From the NCBI GenBank assembly GCA_905215795.1, contig CAJMRV010000098.1, positions 1-6,443 on the forward strand: 6,443 nucleotides of DNA, written 5' to 3'. Numbering within the stretch: position 1 is the first letter of the stretch; each line of letters opens with the position of its first letter. Of the stretch, positions 5,688-6,443 are shown one piece after another. The stretch comes from an uncultured bacterium (GTDB taxonomy: Bacteria > Pseudomonadota > Gammaproteobacteria > Burkholderiales > Burkholderiaceae_F). Under the pieces are notes generated by a model. That model saw only the letters and a list, made by a program, of their open reading frames with translations. It searched no databases and was not told the DNA's origin. Both the position numbers and the translations under genes were made by a program.

Positions 5688-6395
5688 TCAGCGCAGGCTC
5701 TTGATGATGTTGGTGACCACGCCGTAGACCTTCACGTCCTGGAACTCGCCGGGCTCGATCACGGGGTAGTCCCCCGCGGCGTTCTCGGGATGGAACGTGG
5801 GGCGGCCGCGCTCCAGGCGCAGACGCTTGACAGTGAACTCGTCGTCGATCCAGGCGAGCACGATGTCGCCGTCGCGGGCCTCGAGGGCGCGGTCGACGAG
5901 CAGGTAGTCGCCCGGGTCGATCCCCGCGTCGATCATCGAGTAGCCCGAGGCCCTCGCCACGAACGTGGCGGCCGGATGGGCGATCAGGCGGGCGTTGAGG
6001 TCGATCTCGTCGGCGGCGTAGTCCGACGCGGGCGACGGGAAGCCGCATTCGACGTTGGTCGGGAAAGCCGGGAGCGGCTTGAAGGGGACGAGCCTGGCCC
6101 AGGGCTCGTTCCAGTCGTTGACGGGGACGCCGCGCCAGCCCGCCTCGGAACGGTCGTTCATCTCGGCCCAGCGCTCCTCGGCCTCGAGACGCTCGGCGAG
6201 CACCGAGCGGAGCCACTTCCTCGAGCCGAGACGCTCGTAGAGGGCCTTCTCGGAGGGGGTCACGCAGAGCTGGATCTTGGCGCTCAGGCCGGAACCCGAG
6301 CCGGCGGGACGGCCCGCACCGGCCCTGGCGCCGCCACGGCCCGTACGAACGGCATCCTCCTTCACGTCCACCGCGGAATCCACCACGGAGTCCAC
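5688..6395 (-). CDS. umuD: UmuD with a long N-terminal extension, Pol V accessory peptidase (5' end unresolved)
   Basis: Residues about 112-235 match UmuD: the cleavage site ECGFPSPASDY (Cys117-Gly118), IDLNARLIAHPAATF, catalytic Ser153 in ASGYSMID, and catalytic Lys190 in EFTVKRL. Cys-Ser and Ser-Lys spacings (36, 37) equal those of E. coli UmuD, so RecA-stimulated self-cleavage is expected. One change is Tyr for Asp just before the catalytic Ser (ASGYS for ASGDS). E. coli UmuD is 139 residues; here about 93 residues precede the usual domain. They hold a low-complexity Asp-Ser-Val tract, a Gly/Arg motif GRGGARAGAGRP (19-30) and a segment at 40-73 (KIQLCVTPSEKALYERL, then SRKWLRSVLAERLEAEE) that reads as a strand and two helices, like a ribbon-helix-helix DNA-binding fold. 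It may therefore also act as a repressor; this is inference. The GTG at 6393-6395 is the first possible start seen, without a good ribosome binding site. The frame stays open to the window edge, so the true start may lie outside. Confidence 0.93.
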   Translation of the reverse strand: MDSVVDSAVDVKEDAVRTGRGGARAGAGRPAGSGSGLSAKIQLCVTPSEKALYERLGSRKWLRSVLAERLEAEERWAEMNDRSEAGWRGVPVNDWNEPWARLVPFKPLPAFPTNVECGFPSPASDYAADEIDLNARLIAHPAATFVARASGYSMIDAGIDPGDYLLVDRALEARDGDIVLAWIDDEFTVKRLRLERGRPTFHPENAAGDYPVIEPGEFQDVKVYGVVTNIIKSLR

Positions 6396-6417
6396 CCGGG
6401 AGTCCGCCCGGGAGTCC
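6370..6417. repeat. 12-base tandem repeat, four units, at the 5' end of umuD
   Basis: Four consecutive 12-base units lie at 6370-6381, 6382-6393, 6394-6405 and 6406-6417, of the form ACCCGGGAGTCC with one to four changes each. On the minus strand in the umuD frame they encode a repeating Asp-Ser tetrapeptide (DSRA, DSRV, DSVV, DSAV). Such repeats can change copy number by slippage; because 12 is a multiple of three this would lengthen or shorten the protein without a frameshift. The likely GTG start at 6393-6395 lies inside it. Confidence 0.8.
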
Positions 6418-6419
6418 GA

Positions 6420-6435
6420 CGCCGTCGCGACGGCG
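6420..6435. repeat. Perfect 16-base palindrome beside the umuD 5' repeats
   Basis: CGCCGTCGCGACGGCG is fully self-complementary. It lies 25 bases upstream of the GTG start candidate. If umuD starts at that GTG it could be an operator or a leader hairpin; if the gene starts further upstream it is only codons for an Ala/Val/Thr tract. It is not an SOS box of the CTGT-N8-ACAG type. Confidence 0.4.
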
Positions 6436-6443
6436 ACGCTTCC

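Noticed and set aside
4304..5704. 466-codon plus-strand open frame opposite umuC
   Set aside because: His/Arg/Glu-rich composition typical of the antisense of a high-GC gene; umuC on the minus strand is unmistakable.

Overview
The window suggests a GC-rich proteobacterium. My best guess is Burkholderiales, Sutterellaceae-like, based on a high-GC UmuDC pair with clear proteobacterial UmuD/UmuC signatures, a pair of AEC-family transporters, and a CRISPR repeat resembling type II-B repeats, a subtype known from Sutterella, Legionella and Francisella. This taxonomic guess is an inference, not a match I could run.

Layout, left to right. Positions 1-189 are the end of a CRISPR array: two identical repeats, one degenerate repeat and two spacers of unequal length. 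The array continues off the left edge and no cas genes are in the window. Directly abutting the degenerate repeat, about 190-1195 (+) is a broken DDE transposase of the IS4/IS1634 type. It lacks its N-terminal part, carries several frameshifts and a stop, and is AT-richer than its surroundings, but its Y-R-E-K signature is still readable. Then come about 900 bases with no convincing gene (1196-2102). The first half (1231-1640) is unusually dense in GC-rich hairpins and ends in a terminator-like hairpin plus T-rich run. The second half holds one doubtful small ORF on the minus strand.

From 2103 to the right edge all genes lie on the minus strand, so transcription runs from right to left: umuD (5' end not resolved, possibly outside the window), umuC, then two paralogous AEC-family membrane transporters. 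umuD and umuC are 19 bases apart and form an operon for SOS-induced translesion synthesis (DNA polymerase V). UmuD is unusual: the normal self-cleaving serine peptidase domain is preceded by about 100 extra residues with a Gly/Arg-rich motif and a possible ribbon-helix-helix DNA-binding segment. The two AEC genes are a tandem duplication whose products differ mainly in the central cytoplasmic loop. Their gaps (126 and 155 bases) suggest separate expression rather than a tight operon.

I did not find a complete undescribed system. The points most worth follow-up are the array/transposase junction, the hairpin cluster at 1231-1640, and the extended UmuD with its 12-base tandem repeats.
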